A stretch of 64,000 nt of DNA from Acidaminobacter hydrogenoformans DSM 2784 (GTDB lineage Bacteria > Bacillota > Clostridia > Peptostreptococcales > Acidaminobacteraceae), in the NCBI RefSeq assembly GCF_900103005.1, contig NZ_FMWL01000013.1, positions 31,805 to 95,804 on the forward strand, read 5' to 3'. Shown one piece after another: positions 40,228 through 50,385 of the stretch. A model generated the notes under the pieces. That model saw only the letters and a list, made by a program, of their open reading frames with translations, was not told where the DNA came from and ran no database searches. The position numbers and the translations under genes were made by a program. Positions within the stretch are counted from its first letter, which is position 1, and each line of letters opens with the position of its first letter.

Positions 40228-41043
40228 CTATTTTGCAATGCCCAAAATACGTCTTGCCTCAGCAGGCGAGGCGACTTCTCTGCCCAGTTCTGCTGCGAGC
40301 CTGACGACCCGCGCGACCAGCAGCGCGTTTGAATCCGCCTTGACACCTTTGCTGTAGTAGACGTTGTCTTCAAAGCCCACACGGACATGACCGCCCATGA
40401 TGATGCCCATTACCGCGAGCGGCGTCTCATAGCGTCCAATCCCAGCCACCGTCCAGGTGGCGTCAGAAGGAATCTGCTGAACCATGTACATGAGGTCCTC
40501 AGGGTTCCCTGGACAAGCGCCAGGTACGCCAAGGACGAAGTCGAAGTGAAGCGGCGCGCTGATCAGGCCCTTTTTTACCAAGCCTTTGGCCGTCTCAATC
40601 ATACCGCGCTCGAACACTTCGATTTCGGGCTTGACGCCCATTTCCTGCATACGTTTAGCGAAAATCTCAATGTTTTCCTGCGTGTTCATAAAGACGTCAT
40701 CCCCAAAATTGCAGGTTCCGCAGCTGAGCGTTGCCATTTCTGGTGCCAGCTCAACGGGCTGCAGGCGCTGCTCGGGGGTATGCCAGGTAGCGCCGCCCGT
40801 AGACGGCTGAACAATAATGTCACACTTGGCACTGATTTTCTCAATGATTTCTTTGTAAACCTCTTTTGCCTGGGTGGGATTTCCCTCCGCGTCTCTGGCG
40901 TGGACGTGTACTATGGACGCGCCGGCTTTCCAGCATTCATATGCCGCCTCGGCAATTTCATCCGGGGTTACGGGCAGATTTGGCTGAATGTCCTTTGTAA
41001 CCTCAGCACCGGTCAGTGCTGCGGTAATGATCAATTTTTCCAT
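40228..41043 (-). CDS. kce: 3-keto-5-aminohexanoate cleavage enzyme (BKACE family)
   Basis: Lysine fermentation enzyme: 3-keto-5-aminohexanoate plus acetyl-CoA gives acetoacetate plus 3-aminobutyryl-CoA. The TIM-barrel BKACE protein is 271 residues, with Glu14, zinc ligands His46 and His48 (HVHAR) and Glu225 (VGFEDN), all in the positions of characterised Kce. Because BKACE members vary in substrate, the firm link is its partner kal next door. ATG 41043 has GGAGG upstream. The aminomutases and dehydrogenase of the pathway are not in the window. Confidence 0.92.
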   Translation of the reverse strand: MEKLIITAALTGAEVTKDIQPNLPVTPDEIAEAAYECWKAGASIVHVHARDAEGNPTQAKEVYKEIIEKISAKCDIIVQPSTGGATWHTPEQRLQPVELAPEMATLSCGTCNFGDDVFMNTQENIEIFAKRMQEMGVKPEIEVFERGMIETAKGLVKKGLISAPLHFDFVLGVPGACPGNPEDLMYMVQQIPSDATWTVAGIGRYETPLAVMGIIMGGHVRVGFEDNVYYSKGVKADSNALLVARVVRLAAELGREVASPAEARRILGIAK

Positions 41044-41054
41044 ACCGACCCCTC

Positions 41055-41438
41055 CTATTTGCGCTGTTTGTCTTTTGGAACCACACAGGTGCCTGTCGCG
41101 CGACAGACCACTATAGGCTCTTCCAGGACGTCACAAGCGGAATCGTTGATGTCCGGTCTTGGAATGATGACTTTTCTGGCCTCAAAGACCATCTTTCTTG
41201 AAGAATTGCCCACTTTGACAATCTCACCCACCGCTTCAATATAATCTCCAGCATAAACCGGCGCGAGGAATTCTACGGACTCGTAGCCCGCAAACAAGCC
41301 TTCATCTCCATCCTGACGGATGAGAAGCTCAGTGGCGACATCTCCGAACAAATGGAGCATTTTCGCGCCGTCGACGAGATTGCCGCCGTAATGCGCGTCG
41401 TGCATGCTCATTCTGACTCTGATCATTGCTTTTGACAT
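41055..41438 (-). CDS. kal: 3-aminobutyryl-CoA ammonia-lyase
   Basis: Removes ammonia from 3-aminobutyryl-CoA to give crotonyl-CoA in lysine fermentation. It is a hot-dog-fold protein of 127 residues with the family segment [19 protein letters not shown] at the start and [16 protein letters not shown] in the middle. ATG 41438 follows GGAGG by seven bases. It precedes kce by 11 bases, so one transcript carries both. A TATAAT-like -10 stands upstream. Confidence 0.93.
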   Translation of the reverse strand: MSKAMIRVRMSMHDAHYGGNLVDGAKMLHLFGDVATELLIRQDGDEGLFAGYESVEFLAPVYAGDYIEAVGEIVKVGNSSRKMVFEARKVIIPRPDINDSACDVLEEPIVVCRATGTCVVPKDKQRK

Positions 41439-41486
41439 ATGATAACCTCCAAAGGTTAACCCGACCCTGTTCTTACACCCAAGGCT

Positions 41487-41492
41487 ATTATA
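41487..41492 (-). promoter_or_regulatory. Possible -10 of the kal-kce promoter
   Basis: Minus strand perfect TATAAT about 50 bases before the kal start; no convincing -35 is present. It lies just after the V/A-ATPase terminator. Confidence 0.4.
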
Positions 41493-41504
41493 TCCTTTTG
41501 GCGG

Positions 41505-41578
41505 CAAAAAAGAAATGAGGAAGTTGAAGCTGCCCGTAAATATGGTGTCGATCCCGGGCGGCAGCAAGTTCCTCATTT
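41505..41578 (-). terminator. Long hairpin terminator of the V/A-ATPase operon
   Basis: Minus strand AAATGAGGAA..CTTGCTGCC pairs with GGCAGC..AACTTCCTCATTT across a 25-base loop and ends in six T. It lies about 25 bases after ntpD and is unusually long for a terminator. Confidence 0.8.
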
Positions 41579-41603
41579 AAACTGTTCTGATATTAACACG
41601 CGG

Positions 41604-42221
41604 CTACTTCGCCGTATTTTTCTTGACTTTCTTCAGCCGGAAAAAGTCCTCGCGCTCTTTCTCCTCGAGGGTCTCCGAAATGGCCTTTACCAAGGCCCTG
41701 TATCTTGGGATCTGAATTCGGTCGAGGGCGTTGGTTCTCTTTTGGGTTTTTTTTATTTCCATGGCCAGTTTATAAATGGAGGTTTCGATCTCCGCCAGCT
41801 CGTACAGCTTTCGGCGCAGGTCATTATAGGCCTCCACGGCGTTGTCCAGGGCAGAGTTCGTCCTGAAAACGCCATAGCTGGGATCTATGGGTTGAGGCTC
41901 ATTCTTGACCACGGGGAGCTCTACACCCATGACGCTGCGACTTAGCAGCTCAAATTCCTCATCCTTTGGAATAGAAATGGAGATTTCTTCTATAGTCTGG
42001 GTTCCCAAAAGCATATTGGAAATCTTCAAAGCTTCGGAAGCCTCTTCAAAGCGCTTCTGAATCTCAATCTGAACCTGATTGGCCCTGTTCATCATGCCCA
42101 TCATGTCCCGGATCAGCACGTTCCGCTTCCTGTCCAGCAGCTCGTAGCCGCGGATGGAGAAGGCGAGCATGCTCTTCGCCCGGATGAGATTGGCCTTGGT
42201 TGGCGCAATATTGCTATACAT
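41604..42221 (-). CDS. ntpD: V/A-type ATPase subunit D
   Basis: Central rotor shaft of the V1/A1 sector, 205 residues, coiled-coil. The N-terminal helix NIAPTKANLIRAKSMLAFSIRGYELLDRK is split by no gaps, and the C-terminal helix ends QKRTNALDRIQIPRYRALVKAI. It is the last gene of the nine-gene operon and is followed by the long terminator. Confidence 0.95.
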   Translation of the reverse strand: MYSNIAPTKANLIRAKSMLAFSIRGYELLDRKRNVLIRDMMGMMNRANQVQIEIQKRFEEASEALKISNMLLGTQTIEEISISIPKDEEFELLSRSVMGVELPVVKNEPQPIDPSYGVFRTNSALDNAVEAYNDLRRKLYELAEIETSIYKLAMEIKKTQKRTNALDRIQIPRYRALVKAISETLEEKEREDFFRLKKVKKNTAK

Positions 42222-42233
42222 CCCTCACCCCTC

Positions 42234-43613
42234 CTAACCCTTGTAGAAGGCTTCTACGATTTCCGTACTGAGGCGGTCCAGCTCCGTTTTAGGCAGGATG
42301 CTGAGGACCTCCCAGGCAATGTCGAGGCTTTTGTTGATGTCGCGGCTTTCATCCAGGTGCTGGCGCACAAACCGGCTTTCAAAGGCCCTGCCAAAGGCCA
42401 TATAGCGCTGGTCTGTCTCGGTAAGGTCGCTTTCCCCAATAATCTGAGCCAGGGAGCGGATGTCCTGCACCTTCGAGTAGCAGGAAAACAGCTGGTTGGC
42501 GACATCCGGATGCTCTTTTGTGGTATAGCCCTCACCTATGCCGTCTTTCATCAGACGTGACAGACTTGGCAGGACATTGATTGGCGGATAAATATTGTCC
42601 TGATGCAGCTCCCGGCTGAGAACGATCTGGCCTTCGGTGATGTAGCCGGTCAAGTCGGGAATAGGATGGCTGATGTCGTCATTTGGCATAGTCAGAATAG
42701 GCAGGAACGTGATGGAGCCTTCACGGCTGTGGAGCATGCCAGCCCGCTCGTAAAGCGAGGCCAGGTCAGAGTAAAGGTAACCCGGGTAGCCTTTTCTGGA
42801 AGGTACCTCCTCACGGGCTGAGGATACCTCCCGGAGCGCTTCACAATAGGAGGTCAAATCCGTCATCACAACCAGGACGTGATATCCCAGCTCGAAGGCC
42901 AAATACTCAGCTGTTGTAAGCGCGCACCTCGGTGTGCTGACACGCTCTACAATAGGGTCATCCGCCAGGTTAATGAACATGACCACCTTATCTATAGCGC
43001 CTGAATCCTCAAAGCTTCGGCGGAAGAAATCAGCATCATCATGCTTGACACCAATGGCGGTAAAAACTACCGCGAATTTGTCATTGCTGGTGCCGCTGAG
43101 CTTGGCCTGCCGGACAATCTGAGCGGCGAGTTCATTGTGGGGCAGGCCGTTTCCAGAGAATATGGGCAGCTTTTGACCCCGGATCAGGGTGATCAGGGTG
43201 TCTATGGAGGAGACACCGGTTTCTATATAGTCTCGTGGGTACTTCCGGGCTACGGGATTAATGGGACGGCCGTTGATATTGTAGCGCAGGTTGCCATAGA
43301 TTGGACCGCCGCCATCTATAGGCCGCCCTATGCCGTCAAAGGAGCGTCCAAGAATGTCCGGGGACATTATGAGCTCAAAGGGCCTGCCGGTAAAGCGTAC
43401 CGATGCGTTGGTCGCTGAAAGGCCTGAAGTCCCTTCAAACACTTGGGCGACCACCGTCTTGTCCTCAAGGCGGATAATTTTACCCAGCCTGTCTTTGCCG
43501 TCCTTGACGCGAATTTTGATAATTTCGCCATAGGAAGCATTTTCCACGCCCGAGAGGACCATCAGCGGGCCTTCCAGAGAGTCGATTTTCAGATACTCTT
43601 TTGCGATTTCCAC
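42234..43613 (-). CDS. ntpB: V/A-type ATPase subunit B
   Basis: Non-catalytic nucleotide-binding subunit, 459 residues. It has the expected degenerate P-loop region ([23 protein letters not shown]), the arginine region [22 protein letters not shown] and [20 protein letters not shown]. It lies 12 bases after subunit A and before subunit D. Confidence 0.97.
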   Translation of the reverse strand: MEIAKEYLKIDSLEGPLMVLSGVENASYGEIIKIRVKDGKDRLGKIIRLEDKTVVAQVFEGTSGLSATNASVRFTGRPFELIMSPDILGRSFDGIGRPIDGGGPIYGNLRYNINGRPINPVARKYPRDYIETGVSSIDTLITLIRGQKLPIFSGNGLPHNELAAQIVRQAKLSGTSNDKFAVVFTAIGVKHDDADFFRRSFEDSGAIDKVVMFINLADDPIVERVSTPRCALTTAEYLAFELGYHVLVVMTDLTSYCEALREVSSAREEVPSRKGYPGYLYSDLASLYERAGMLHSREGSITFLPILTMPNDDISHPIPDLTGYITEGQIVLSRELHQDNIYPPINVLPSLSRLMKDGIGEGYTTKEHPDVANQLFSCYSKVQDIRSLAQIIGESDLTETDQRYMAFGRAFESRFVRQHLDESRDINKSLDIAWEVLSILPKTELDRLSTEIVEAFYKG

Positions 43614-43625
43614 AATGATCCCCCC

Positions 43626-45392
43626 TTAAGCATATTTTTTGATGAGCGCGTCGAAGTGGTCGTCGATTTCCTCCGTCAGAGTATCCAGCCCACTCAAATC
43701 ATCATTTGGAATGTCATACTTCATTTTGATCACGCGGTCAAAGAGCACTTCGTTTCGGACCACTGAAATTGGAATGCCTTGTTTAACCGCTTCCAGACCT
43801 CGCTCGTAGAGATGCGCAATGACGGTCAGCATCTGATATTGCTTCTGAATAGGCACATAGGTGTCGTCCTTGTGGAAGGCATTTTGCTGCAAAAATCCAA
43901 TTTTAAGAACTTTGGAGACTTCCAGGATCAGACGCTGATCGTCCGGCAGGACGTCTTCCCCTACGAGCTGAACAATGTCCGCCAGTTTGTTTTCCTCGAA
44001 CAGTAAACGAAGCATTTCAGCGCGCAGCTCAACCAGGTCCGCGCTGACATTAGCCGCGTACCACGGTGCCAGCACCTTGATATAGCCGCTGTAGCTGTTG
44101 AGCCAGTGGATCGAAGGATAGTGGCGGGCATAAGCCAGCTTCTTATCCAGGGCTAAAAACGCGTTGACAAAGCGCTTGGTGTTTTCTGTGACTGGCTCTG
44201 AAAAATCCCCGCCCGCCGGCGAGACCGCGCCAATAATAGTGACTGAAGCATCCCGGCCTTCCATGGTCCGGACATACCCGGCACGCTCATAAAATTCTGC
44301 CAGTCTGGAGGGCAGATAAGCCGGATAGCCATCCTCGGCCGGCATTTCCTCGAGGCGGCCTGAAATTTCACGGAGGGCCTCTGCCCAGCGGGAAGTGGAA
44401 TCCGCCATGATCGCGACATCATAGCCCATGTCCCTGTAGTACTCCGCAATGGTGATGCCTGTGTAAATGCTGGCTTCACGGGCTGCCACCGGCATGTTTG
44501 AAGTATTGGCAATCAGGACCGTCCGGTCCATGATAGGCCGTCCGGATTCGGGGTCTATGAGCTTTGGAAACTGCTCAAGAACGTCTGTCATTTCATTGCC
44601 TCGCTCTCCGCAGCCTATATAAACAATAATATCCGCATCGCTCCACTTGGCCAGCTGATGCTGGGTCATGGTTTTTCCGGTACCGAAGCCTCCCGGAATA
44701 GCGGCAGTACCGCCTTTTGCGATTGGGAAAAAAACGTCGAGAACGCGCTGTCCCGTGAGCAGAGGCTTCGATAGGGCCAGGCGTTCTGACACCGGCCTTG
44801 GCGCCCTTACCGGCCACTCCTGAAGCAGACAGAGCACCTCCTCGTCGCCTTCCCGGTTCCTGATTTTAACGAGCGGCTCTGTGATGCTGTACGCTCCTGA
44901 AGGGGCACACCAGGTGACCTCACCTTCCACGCCAGGGGGTACGATCCAGCGGAACTCGATCAGAGGCGTTTCCGGGAAGCTCGCCATACACATGCCTTGC
45001 AGCAGGTGCTGGCCAACGACCACATCCATGTCCACATTCCAGCGCACTTCCTCGTCTATGGCAATCATGCCAATCCCTTCATTGATAAAGCCCGGGTTGT
45101 GCTTTTCAATTTCAAGAAGCGGCCTTTCAATGCCGTCAAATATGTTCCCCAGGAGACCCGGTCCAAGCTTCAGGGACAAGGGCTTTCCGGTGGAGGTCAC
45201 AGGTTCGCCAATTTTTAGGCCCTCTGTCTCCTCATAAACCTGAATGGTAGCCTCATTCCCATCGATAGCAATGATTTCCCCAATGAGTTTGAGATGGCCC
45301 ACCATGACCATTTCCCGCATTTTATAGCCTGTCATGTCTGTCGCTCCGACGACAGGACCATTCACCATCTTGATGCGGCCTCTATCCGACAT
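43626..45392 (-). CDS. ntpA: V/A-type ATPase catalytic subunit A
   Basis: Catalytic subunit, 588 residues, longer than F-type beta because of the non-homologous insert at about 100-190. Walker A is GGFGTGKT (234-241), then [12 protein letters not shown] and the [21 protein letters not shown] segment. ATG 45392 reads [15 protein letters not shown]; an upstream in-frame extension lies inside the E gene. It overlaps the E gene by 11 bases. Confidence 0.97.
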   Translation of the reverse strand: MSDRGRIKMVNGPVVGATDMTGYKMREMVMVGHLKLIGEIIAIDGNEATIQVYEETEGLKIGEPVTSTGKPLSLKLGPGLLGNIFDGIERPLLEIEKHNPGFINEGIGMIAIDEEVRWNVDMDVVVGQHLLQGMCMASFPETPLIEFRWIVPPGVEGEVTWCAPSGAYSITEPLVKIRNREGDEEVLCLLQEWPVRAPRPVSERLALSKPLLTGQRVLDVFFPIAKGGTAAIPGGFGTGKTMTQHQLAKWSDADIIVYIGCGERGNEMTDVLEQFPKLIDPESGRPIMDRTVLIANTSNMPVAAREASIYTGITIAEYYRDMGYDVAIMADSTSRWAEALREISGRLEEMPAEDGYPAYLPSRLAEFYERAGYVRTMEGRDASVTIIGAVSPAGGDFSEPVTENTKRFVNAFLALDKKLAYARHYPSIHWLNSYSGYIKVLAPWYAANVSADLVELRAEMLRLLFEENKLADIVQLVGEDVLPDDQRLILEVSKVLKIGFLQQNAFHKDDTYVPIQKQYQMLTVIAHLYERGLEAVKQGIPISVVRNEVLFDRVIKMKYDIPNDDLSGLDTLTEEIDDHFDALIKKYA

Positions 45393-46026
45393 TTGCTTCA
45401 CCCCGTTCCTCAAGAAGCTCCGACACCAGCTGCCCAATCACGACCTCTGCGTCTTCAAGCAAAACATCAAATGAACCGTCCAGCTTCAGCGAGCGCACTT
45501 CATTGTAGAAAATCAGACCACCGGCAATGCCTTTCCTGAGAGGCGCCCATTCGACATTGCCGCTGTCAAACCCTTGTTCTTCAAGCGTCTTTAGCAGTGT
45601 GTCCCTGTAACGGGTCATGTCCTCTTCCAGGAGCTCGACCTTGAATTTCCCGAACTGATTCAGTTCATCCACAGATTTTTTGATTCTCTCCTTTAAGAAG
45701 TCCAGATATTCCGGTGTGCTTCTGAACTCATTGACCCGTTCTCTTAAAGCATCACAAAGCTCCAGGACAATGTCATGCTTCAGCCTCAGCATCTGGGTCC
45801 TGACACCGCTGAGCACCTTCGAGATCTTTTTCCTGGCGTCGCCACGAGCATTCTCTTCGTTGACTTCTATATACTTCCTGGATTTTTCCTTAAGCTTTTC
45901 CTCATAAACTTTGACTGCCTCAAAAGCCTCTTCGTCCAGCTCAGAAATTTTCTCGCTGTAAGATTCCTCGAGGCGATCAAGGACTATTTTCGTGAATACT
46001 TCAATTTTGTCATCGACTGTAATCAT
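45382..46026 (-). CDS. ntpE: V/A-type ATPase subunit E
   Basis: Peripheral-stalk subunit, 214 residues. The first 110 residues are charged helix (EEAFEAVKVYEEKLKEKSRKYI), and the C-terminal globular part has GIAGGLIFYNEVRSLKLDGSFDVLLE, the region that binds A and B. The sequence is variable, but position between F and A and the overall form fit E. Confidence 0.88.
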   Translation of the reverse strand: MITVDDKIEVFTKIVLDRLEESYSEKISELDEEAFEAVKVYEEKLKEKSRKYIEVNEENARGDARKKISKVLSGVRTQMLRLKHDIVLELCDALRERVNEFRSTPEYLDFLKERIKKSVDELNQFGKFKVELLEEDMTRYRDTLLKTLEEQGFDSGNVEWAPLRKGIAGGLIFYNEVRSLKLDGSFDVLLEDAEVVIGQLVSELLEERGEANVG

Positions 46027-46043
46027 TGGTCACCAACTCTCTG

Positions 46044-46349
46044 TTACAGTTTTATGCCAATCGAGTCGCGTATGTAGCGCGTAATGTACCCGCTGTCATA
46101 TTTGCCGCCGACCGCCGGCACTTCAACAATCATTTTTTTCTTTTCCTTAAGCTTGATTGCCATGACTTCTTTTTCAATCATGTGCAGGATTCCGCTGGAC
46201 AAGACGACGATCCCAATCTCCGGATCCGCCAGCTTCTTTTCCAGAAGCGCAAGGGCCTTGTCCCTGTCTTCGACGAGCTCGCCGGCAATGCCGGACAGTC
46301 TGAGGCCCATGAGTGTATCGAGGTCATCACTGATCAGAAATGATTTCAT
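46044..46349 (-). CDS. ntpG: V/A-type ATPase subunit F
   Basis: Small rotor subunit of 101 residues (called NtpG in Enterococcus). A Rossmann-like fold begins FLISDDLDTLMGLRLSGIAGE and continues GIVVLSSGILHMIEKE. It sits between K and E. ATG 46349. Confidence 0.93.
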   Translation of the reverse strand: MKSFLISDDLDTLMGLRLSGIAGELVEDRDKALALLEKKLADPEIGIVVLSSGILHMIEKEVMAIKLKEKKKMIVEVPAVGGKYDSGYITRYIRDSIGIKL

Positions 46350-46385
46350 GCGTACTGCCCCTTTCTGGCGCGGTGGGCGTGCGGC

Positions 46386-46811
46386 CTACAATCGGCCAAG
46401 GATCAGGATGGAAATGATCAGGCCATAAATCGCGATCCCCTCAGCGAGACCGACAAAAATGAGCGTTTTACCGAGGATTTTAGGATCCTCCGAAACCGCG
46501 CCAAGGGCAGAAGACCCTACCGCGCCAACGGCATAACCTGCGCCGATGGTCGCCAGGCCCGTACAAAGCGCCGCCGCAATAAACCCAAGGCCGCTCGCCG
46601 AAGTCGCAGCACCTGTCTCCGCCGCATATGCGATATCCGGCACAATCATCCCAATGGCAATCATCATAACCGGCGCAAAAATGGCGATATTCCAGCGCAT
46701 GATTCTCTTCAGCTGTTTCTTTTCCTTAAGGCCTTCCCCAAAGTAATGGTAAACGCCTGCCAACACGGTCCCAATGACCAGTAAAACGTTCAATCCAAGC
46801 AAAATTTGCAT
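46386..46811 (-). CDS. ntpK: V/A-type ATPase rotor subunit K (c-like)
   Basis: Membrane rotor subunit, 141 residues. Two N-terminal helices (4-22 and 42-62) precede one c-type hairpin (75-141) with the ion-binding Glu124 in GLAEGIAIYG. The helix-3 position that is Gln in Na+-type K subunits is Ala here (GAGYAVGAVG), which suggests H+ coupling (inference). The form with one full hairpin after a two-helix extension is common in Clostridia. ATG 46811 follows a GAGGAGG site. Confidence 0.93.
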   Translation of the reverse strand: MQILLGLNVLLVIGTVLAGVYHYFGEGLKEKKQLKRIMRWNIAIFAPVMMIAIGMIVPDIAYAAETGAATSASGLGFIAAALCTGLATIGAGYAVGAVGSSALGAVSEDPKILGKTLIFVGLAEGIAIYGLIISILILGRL

Positions 46812-46852
46812 GTAAGTCTCCTCCTCATTAAAGCACGCTTAGCCGCGCTATC

Positions 46853-48838
46853 TTATACTTCTTGAAATCTGACCGGGTCAAAGGCTTCGCCATCACCGGA
46901 ATAATATTTGCTGAACAGTTCATAATACATCAACCGTAATCCCTGGATCATGACGATCAGGCCCTCAAGAAAGATGACAATGAGATTGCCAAGGAAAAAC
47001 ATCAGGATCTCTCCGCCAAGGTTCCCTATCAAAGCGCCCATAGTGTGGAACGCGACGAACAAACCCACGTGGTTGAGGGCAAAGGCGCCCACACGTATGA
47101 AGGAAATGCTGTTCGACAGCATGCTCAGGAAGGTCTCCAGAATATCGAAACCGCTTTCCACGTAATACTCTGACATTTTTTCGTGATACAGGGGTCTGAC
47201 GCCCTTTATCAAATTGGCCAGTGGTTCGCGGCCAATTATGGCAGCCACGCACGCCGCAACGACAATTACTGACAGAGGCACCGGGAGGCCAGGAGTATCT
47301 AAAGCAATTTTCATCACAGCCTGAATCAAGGTCAGATAGAGGATCAAGCCTGCAACGCCATTTCGGCCAAGCCACCCTTCCTTCAGGTCGCCTACCCTCA
47401 GCTTATTGAGGATGCTGTACGCGAAGCTGATCAGCAGAAGGAATACGCCAACCCCAACCGAAACACCCAATATGGTGTTGATGTTCTCAATTGGCCTGAG
47501 GTAGGGCATGAACGGAAACAGCTTTGAAATCAGATGCTCGTAGCCAAAGAAACTGTCGTAAAAAAATCCAAAGAATGCCGAACTGATGCCAAGTCTTGCC
47601 AAAATATGAAAGTAGAGGTTCTCCGGTGTTCGCTTTGTCAGAACCATACCCGCCAAAAATAGGACTATGCCTTGACCCAGGTCGCCAAACATGGCGCCAA
47701 ATAAGGTCATATAAGTGATCCCAAAAAAGACGGTGGGATCCGTTTCGTTGTAAGCGGGCGTGCCGTACATGCTCACCAGCATCTCAAAAGGCTTGACCAG
47801 CCAGCGGTTTTTCAGCAGCGTTGGCGGTGTATGCTTCTCGATTGCATTGCTGGTGTCATTGAACATGACAATGGTACCGGGCCCAAGCACCTTGACCCGC
47901 GCCTCGAAAAGATCTTTCTCACGTTCAGGAATCCAGCCTGCCAGATAGAAAAAATTACGGGTCGTAGCTATGCTTCTCCTCATTTTAACCTTGACGCGTT
48001 CAAGGGCGAGGGCATTGACACTGGCCTGAATCTCAACTTCATAGGAGCGCTTAAAGACTTCCAACTCACTCAGTTTCTGAGTGATCTCCGTTTCAATTTC
48101 TTCCTGACGTGCCAGAATTCTTCGCATAGCTTCAGGCGCTTTGACTCTGTAAGCTTCCGGAATGGGAATCTCTTCGAAGTAGACCGACCTGAGAATGCGG
48201 TCTGTTTCAGCGTCCAGCTCCTTCGGAGATATGATCAGTTCAGCTTCTCCCCGTTCAATAGTGTCCAGGTGCATGACGACAGCGGTTATGTTTTCATAGT
48301 TGAGTGAGAGCTTGTATCTGTTTTCCTTTGACAAGACACCCAGTCTGGCAGAAAAATTCTCCATGTTTAAGATAGCTTCGAGGTCCACCTCAGTTTCCTG
48401 CAGCTTTCCAAGACACTCCAGCTCTTTGAGGTGAACCCGCTCCTCCCTGAGGGCCGACAGGACACTGTAATCTTCGCTGACTTCCTCTGTAAAGAGATCA
48501 ATTTTCTTTTCCACCAGCTCCAGCGTCCAGTCCCATTCCGGATCCTCCAAATAGGACCGGTCCAACTTTTTGTCAAGACCCAGCATCATCAGGAGCTTTT
48601 CTGCTTTCTCCATAAGCGCCTTGGGATCGACTTGCGTTTTATAGGGCTCAATCCGGCACATATTGAGAATTTCATCTCGGTTCTCATCCACCATGCTGAG
48701 CCTGAAGTTGCTCTCTTCGATTTCATGGTAAGCGTTGACGAGCTGAATGCGCTCGAACAGAGCGATCTCTTTGAGCACTTCATCCAGCAGCGCCAAATCC
48801 GCTACCAGATTTACCATGATCATTTTTTCAATGGCCAT
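46853..48838 (-). CDS. ntpI: V/A-type ATPase subunit I (a)
   Basis: Stator membrane subunit, 661 residues: an N-terminal cytoplasmic arm with coiled coils (1-330) and a C-terminal domain of about seven or eight helices (FGITYMTLFGAMFGDLGQGIVLF, SNSISFIRVGAFALNHVGLF, MIQGLRLMYYELFSKYY). The Arg in ISFIRVGAFALNH is the half-channel arginine candidate. It lies between C and K. Confidence 0.96.
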   Translation of the reverse strand: MAIEKMIMVNLVADLALLDEVLKEIALFERIQLVNAYHEIEESNFRLSMVDENRDEILNMCRIEPYKTQVDPKALMEKAEKLLMMLGLDKKLDRSYLEDPEWDWTLELVEKKIDLFTEEVSEDYSVLSALREERVHLKELECLGKLQETEVDLEAILNMENFSARLGVLSKENRYKLSLNYENITAVVMHLDTIERGEAELIISPKELDAETDRILRSVYFEEIPIPEAYRVKAPEAMRRILARQEEIETEITQKLSELEVFKRSYEVEIQASVNALALERVKVKMRRSIATTRNFFYLAGWIPEREKDLFEARVKVLGPGTIVMFNDTSNAIEKHTPPTLLKNRWLVKPFEMLVSMYGTPAYNETDPTVFFGITYMTLFGAMFGDLGQGIVLFLAGMVLTKRTPENLYFHILARLGISSAFFGFFYDSFFGYEHLISKLFPFMPYLRPIENINTILGVSVGVGVFLLLISFAYSILNKLRVGDLKEGWLGRNGVAGLILYLTLIQAVMKIALDTPGLPVPLSVIVVAACVAAIIGREPLANLIKGVRPLYHEKMSEYYVESGFDILETFLSMLSNSISFIRVGAFALNHVGLFVAFHTMGALIGNLGGEILMFFLGNLIVIFLEGLIVMIQGLRLMYYELFSKYYSGDGEAFDPVRFQEV

Positions 48839-48844
48839 CCAGCT

Positions 48845-49891
48845 TCACCCCCTCAGTTCCCTTATTAAGAATTTCCGGCAGGCCTCGCTGCTGATGTTAT
48901 AACGCTTGGATTCCACAATGGTAAACAAGTCCCGCATTTCATACTCGAGACGGTGCAGGTACACCATTGGCTCTGTTATGGACATGGGATAATCCATACG
49001 CAGTTTGTCAAACAGCTTATAGAGATACCGGTCCATCAGAATTTCGAGGTTCAGCTCAAAGTGCTCTGTCTGTTCAAACATGAAGCCGTAGGGCGAAGCC
49101 CGCAGTACACGGTTGACCTCTTCCAGATTTGGCAGATAGCATAGCTCTTTGAGCCGCTTGTATGTAAAGTACTTGCCATTCAGCAGGGTATAGTTGAGAA
49201 TTTCTTCAGGCAGCAGCTGATAGTAACGCCTGCCCCTGTACACCCACTGAATGTTGAGCATATCCACGTTGCGCTTTAAAACCTCACCCACAGCCATTTG
49301 GTCAGAGGGATCGAGCTTTTCGGTGCGCTGCGCGAGCTTTTTGAAGTAAAGACGGTCCAGGTTCATCTCGACATAAAACATCATTCTCGTAGGCTCTTCG
49401 TCTTTATAGTAGTCAATCAGCTGCTGATATTCCGTGCCGGCAAGGGCGGTGGAAAGCTCCTCGACAGTTGTCGCCTGGCTGATTTTCCCATAATCCAGTT
49501 CTGAATAGATATGCGGTGTGATTAAGTGATCCGTGATGCTGAGAAGGCTCTCGCGGCGAATCACCATTCGGAGAAACAGCTTCAGATTTTCAATCTCATA
49601 ACGCATCAGCAATACTTTGAAGTAGGCTCTGTACTCGTCGGTAAAATAATGGTACAGCTTTTCATGTTTTTCGAAAGCGTTGCGCTCGAAGCGCCCTTCA
49701 AGCTCTATGATGTCTATCTTTCGCGCCTCAGGCAAAATGGAAGCATACCAGGTTTCTTGACGCAGATAGTCAACCACTTCATCCACATGGTCGAGAAGCA
49801 GGAGCTTGTAATAATCCTCATCTTTAAGAAGCTGACCTTCAAGGGCACGCACCTTCGCGTTAACTGCTGCAAATTTGCGTACATTGCTCAT
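48845..49891 (-). CDS. ntpC: V/A-type ATPase subunit C
   Basis: Funnel-shaped subunit linking shaft and K-ring, all helical, 348 residues (V_ATPase d/C family; MVYLHRLEYEMRDLFTIVESKRYNIS near the end is typical). ATG 49891 reads MSNVRKFAAVNAKVRAL, after a GGAGGGGGG tract; the frame extends eight codons further. It lies second in the operon, where some operons have it fifth. Confidence 0.94.
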   Translation of the reverse strand: MSNVRKFAAVNAKVRALEGQLLKDEDYYKLLLLDHVDEVVDYLRQETWYASILPEARKIDIIELEGRFERNAFEKHEKLYHYFTDEYRAYFKVLLMRYEIENLKLFLRMVIRRESLLSITDHLITPHIYSELDYGKISQATTVEELSTALAGTEYQQLIDYYKDEEPTRMMFYVEMNLDRLYFKKLAQRTEKLDPSDQMAVGEVLKRNVDMLNIQWVYRGRRYYQLLPEEILNYTLLNGKYFTYKRLKELCYLPNLEEVNRVLRASPYGFMFEQTEHFELNLEILMDRYLYKLFDKLRMDYPMSITEPMVYLHRLEYEMRDLFTIVESKRYNISSEACRKFLIRELRG

Positions 49892-49911
49892 GCCTGAGTC
49901 CCCCCTCCGTG

Positions 49912-50247
49912 TCATTTTTCATAACTGGTGACCATCAGCTCAAAAGCTTTTCTCAGGATCGTTTCCCTGTTTTGGTCCACAAGCGCTCTAATCCTCTGGT
50001 TTTCACGAACGCCTTCCTCCCGGATCCTGTGAACCTCAGCGTCCGCTTGTCCCACGACCTCGTCGTATAGCTTCTTGGCTTCCTTGCGCGCTTCGTGCAT
50101 GTAATCCGACTCCATGTCCCGCTGAAGCTTTTTTAACGCTTGCTCTTTTTCTTCCCGCTGCTCTTCTTTTAATTTCTCAAGCCGTATGCCCTGGTAGTCG
50201 ATTTCCAAGATTCTTGCCAGAGTTCTTTCGATGGCTTTCGATTTCAC
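49912..50247 (-). CDS. ntpF: V/A-type ATPase peripheral-stalk subunit (G/H type)
   Basis: First gene of the operon, 111 residues, almost wholly charged coiled coil (KLKEEQREEKEQALKKLQRD and beyond), as expected for the stalk partner of E. The GTG at 50247 is chosen: about nine bases after AAGGGTG. The frame opens to 50295 without a better site. Sequence conservation in this family is low; the position supports the call. Confidence 0.82.
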   Translation of the reverse strand: MKSKAIERTLARILEIDYQGIRLEKLKEEQREEKEQALKKLQRDMESDYMHEARKEAKKLYDEVVGQADAEVHRIREEGVRENQRIRALVDQNRETILRKAFELMVTSYEK

Positions 50248-50356
50248 TTGACACGCCACCCTTCCCGTTTCAACTTGATTTCTCAGAACGCCCAAAGCCA
50301 GATATTCGAATACTTGGGAACTTCCTATGGGAACCCTGTGAAATACTATAACCCTT

Positions 50357-50385
50357 ATTATAGTCCTCTTATTTCAAAAAGCCAG
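50357..50385 (-). promoter_or_regulatory. Possible promoter of the V/A-ATPase operon
   Basis: Minus strand CTGGCT, 17-base spacer, perfect TATAAT, about 110 bases before the operon. The -35 is weak. The gap from 50386 to 50620 is AT-rich and shows no gene, repeat or clear RNA structure. Confidence 0.4.

Noticed and set aside
40092..40388. 99-codon extension of the YgjP-type peptidase
   Set aside because: It lies across the kce terminator and antiparallel kce, with nonsense composition and no ribosome site.
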